Shown: positions 62,385 through 64,000 of the stretch, one piece after another | Position numbering within the stretch: the stretch's first letter is position 1 | Layout of the letters: each line of letters begins with the position of its first letter | Program-made: the position numbers and the translations under genes | From: Gonapodya prolifera JEL478 | Taxonomy: Eukaryota; Monoblepharomycota; Monoblepharidomycetes; Monoblepharidales; Gonapodyaceae | Direction of reading: 5' to 3' | NCBI GenBank assembly: GCA_001574975.1 | Contig: KQ965781.1 | Coordinates: forward strand, 44,439-108,438 | Length of the DNA: 64,000 nucleotides | Notes under the pieces: generated by a model | What the model was told of the DNA's origin: nothing | Seen by the model: the letters and a program-made list of their open reading frames with translations, nothing else | Database searches by the model: none

Positions 62385-62790
62385 TCACTTGCTTGACGTG
62401 GTGAGGGCATCCTTGATGCCCTGGACGGTGTTCGCAAGGCCGCTGCCCGAGGTACTTCCTGTGTCAGTGGTGGACCTTTCAACTGCGGTGGGGACTTGGG
62501 CTGTTCCCGGGTTCCTGGGGGAGGTTGAGTGACGGTTTTGACGACACGATGACGAAAGACACGAATCCACGAGAGGAGAACAGCGCGACCAGGAAAGTGG
62601 ATATTAGTATCGATCAATACGAGACGGATGACGTCCGGGCTCTCCAGCGCTCTGGAACTCACTCAGAAGTCTTCTTGCCCACGGCAGTTCCCATTGCGTT
62701 GAGTTCGCCCTCCTTCGCCGGCTGCGTTGTCGATGGAGACTGGAAGCTCTCGTCGGGAGTGTTTGCGAATGCGGAGGGAGAGTTCTGCAT
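62385..62790 (-). CDS. Small two-exon protein, unknown
   Basis: ATG 62790 starts MQNSPSAFANTPDESFQS, continues STTQPAKEGELNAMGTAVGK and KTS. A GTGAGT donor at about 62660 and a CCCCCAG acceptor at about 62521 join in phase to NPGTAQVPTAVERSTTDT, SGSGLANTVQGIKDALTTSS and a lysine stop at 62385: about 85 residues. Soluble, Ser/Thr-rich with one amphipathic helix (LANTVQGIKDALT). No family recognised. Convergent with SEC15, about 220 bases from its stop. The clean intron phase and good codon use are the main reasons to call it. Confidence 0.5.
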
Positions 62791-63180
62791 GTTCGTGGAG
62801 TTGAAGCGGTGAAATATGTGCTGTGACGTTGTGTTATATGCGAGCTGCGGTCGTCACAAAATTAAGTTTTGAATATTATGATCTTTGAAAAAGAAGAGAA
62901 CGTGTATCAAAATAAAACATTTGTTTAACCCTTTTTGCTTTTTGTAACCCTAGCAATCAAAGAAGAGCTTAAAGATCGGTCGGCACCACTCAAGGAAAAA
63001 TCTTAAAGCACTTGCAAACAAGATGTGAGACTGAAGACGGGGGGTTTCGAGTCTCTATGTCATCCGTTGTTACCAGTTTGTGGCACATGCACGGTCCATG
63101 TTGGTACTGTATTGTGTTTGACGTGCAAGCCCCGCACAGCACGAATCGCAACATCGGCGAGCGGATTCCCACGCATTGTG

Positions 63181-64000
63181 ATGAGCACGCGCGCGATGGG
63201 GGACGGGCGGGGCGTGGTCAGTCCGCTGGGGTACAGGCAGTACAGGGGACTGACCAGCGAGGCAGACGTGCTGATGGAGATCGACGACGCAGACCTCAAC
63301 GAGCTCGTGCCAGAGGACGGCGACGACCTCGACCTGCTCGACGTCATGAGCGTCGCGGGGGGATTCGACAGGGGAGACTCGATGCGGGGTGTTGGGGGGG
63401 GGCTAGACAGGGGCGATCGCACACCGGGAGGACGCTCGTTTCTGGCCAGCGAGACACCCCCGCACACCACACCGTTTGCGGGCATGCGCGACGGGGACGG
63501 GAACGTGCAGGACTACCTGCAGTCCCCCACGCGAGCCAACAAGTACGCGGAGTCGCCCACAACACCAACACACCGCTCGTCGTTCTCCGGACGCGCAATG
63601 TCTCCGTCAAGACAACCATCGGCGCGAGAAGAAGCGATCATGAAATGGCTCGCCACGGACGACCCGAATTCCGTCCCGCCGGACTTGACTCCGCAGGCCA
63701 AGTACCAATCCCCCCGAACAAGCGCCCCCGTCCACTCAAAGCGCGCCTCGGGGTCCAGCGTGTTCGGTCCAGACGAGTTTGCCATGCTGCTCGGGTCCAT
63801 GCGCGAGCCATCCCCCCGCCGCTCCACCATTACTGCCACAACGCCCGAATCCAACACCCGCCGCCGAAGTGCCACCATCGCTGGACCCGCTGACAGATCT
63901 CCTTCACGTGGTTCTTCTCACTCCACTTCCAACTCCAACTCCAACTCCTACACAAACGGAACTCGCACGACCGCACTCGTGACCTCGGCCGCGCTTCACT
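63181..64000 (+). CDS. Serine-rich, disordered protein, 5' part; runs off right edge
   Basis: From ATG 63181 (MSTRAMGDGRGVVSPLGYRQ) a frame stays open for 273 codons to the edge with no stop. The start contains an acidic block, EADVLMEIDDADLNELVPED then GDDLDLLDVMSVAGGFDRG, reminiscent of short docking or activation segments. The rest is low complexity, rich in Ser/Thr-Pro (LQSPTRANKYAESPTTPTHR; AMSPSRQPSAREEAIMKWL; RASGSSVFGPDEFAMLLGSM). Many SP/TP sites suggest a phospho-regulated protein. No known domain within the visible part, so function is unknown. The 5' leader has no in-frame stop directly before the ATG, so an upstream exon is possible. Confidence 0.55.
   Translation, partial: MSTRAMGDGRGVVSPLGYRQYRGLTSEADVLMEIDDADLNELVPEDGDDLDLLDVMSVAGGFDRGDSMRGVGGGLDRGDRTPGGRSFLASETPPHTTPFAGMRDGDGNVQDYLQSPTRANKYAESPTTPTHRSSFSGRAMSPSRQPSAREEAIMKWLATDDPNSVPPDLTPQAKYQSPRTSAPVHSKRASGSSVFGPDEFAMLLGSMREPSPRRSTITATTPESNTRRRSATIAGPADRSPSRGSSHSTSNSNSNSYTNGTRTTALVTSAALH

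Noticed and set aside
63012-63893. 293-codon plus-strand frame overlapping the right-edge gene
   Set aside because: The frame from ATG 63181 has better codon use and SP/TP-type composition; this one is Arg-rich noise in a second frame.

Overview
Nuclear genomic DNA of a fungus. Nearly every recognisable gene is broken by short introns (GT..AG, about 50-150 bp), and the proteins are fungal or opisthokont types: TRAPPC2L, ESS-2, Sec15, Ubp16-like deubiquitinase, site-2 protease, Ded1/DDX3-like helicase and Dal5-type MFS. The GC-rich, intron-rich genes, GC hairpin repeats lodged in introns, and DIRS-type and Harbinger-type transposon remains would suit a zoosporic (chytrid-like) fungus, but this is a guess and no ribosomal or marker gene settles it.

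Layout. 1-240 (-): 5' end of a PB1-like gene. 1.1-4.0 kb (+): a decayed exon copy followed by an intact-looking zinc-type MDR dehydrogenase. 4.75-7.8 kb (-): a wax synthase/DGAT-like acyltransferase whose HHxxxDG motif has decayed, and a multi-pass membrane protein. 8.0-10.7 kb (-): twin paralogous membrane proteins, one with a nonsense codon. 10.9-14.9 kb: basic nuclear protein (-), TRAPPC2L (+), ESS-2 splicing factor (+). 15.2-18.3 kb (-): ACS-family transporter. 20.1-25.1 kb (+): DEAD-box helicase with WG-rich ends. 25.8-28.6 kb (+): a type I membrane glycoprotein and a broken F-box gene. 28.8-32.2 kb (+): Ubp16-like deubiquitinase. 32.4-35.3 kb (+): tandem F-box paralogues, the second a pseudogene sharing an almost identical ~115 bp tract with the first. 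35.5-37.2 kb (-): 11beta-HSD1-like dehydrogenase. 38.6-39.2 kb (+): zinc transporter (CDF) relic. 39.5-42.6 kb (-): site-2 protease with a hairpin-repeat cluster in an intron. 43.8-46.8 kb (-): full-length PB1-like protein, paralogous to the gene at the window start and with the same kind of repeat in its first intron.

47.3-55.7 kb is a lower-GC island made of transposon material: a 2.1 kb inverted-repeat element flanked by an exact 9-bp direct repeat and containing a Myb/SANT-like ORF, palindromic MITE remnants, a DIRS-like RNase H fragment, a PIF/Harbinger transposase and an HMG-box ORF. Host genes resume with an SLC49/FLVCR-like transporter (-), exocyst subunit Sec15 (+), a small two-exon protein (-), and the 5' part of a serine-rich protein running off the right edge (+).

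Several housekeeping genes relate to membrane traffic (TRAPPC2L, Sec15) and protein processing (S2P, Ubp16), but no operon-like functional cluster is visible. Exon boundaries were read by eye and are approximate. No convincing tRNA or rRNA gene was seen, and no clearly new defence-like or biosynthetic system was found. The most unusual items are the intronic hairpin repeats, the WG-rich helicase and the boundaries of the 2.1 kb element.
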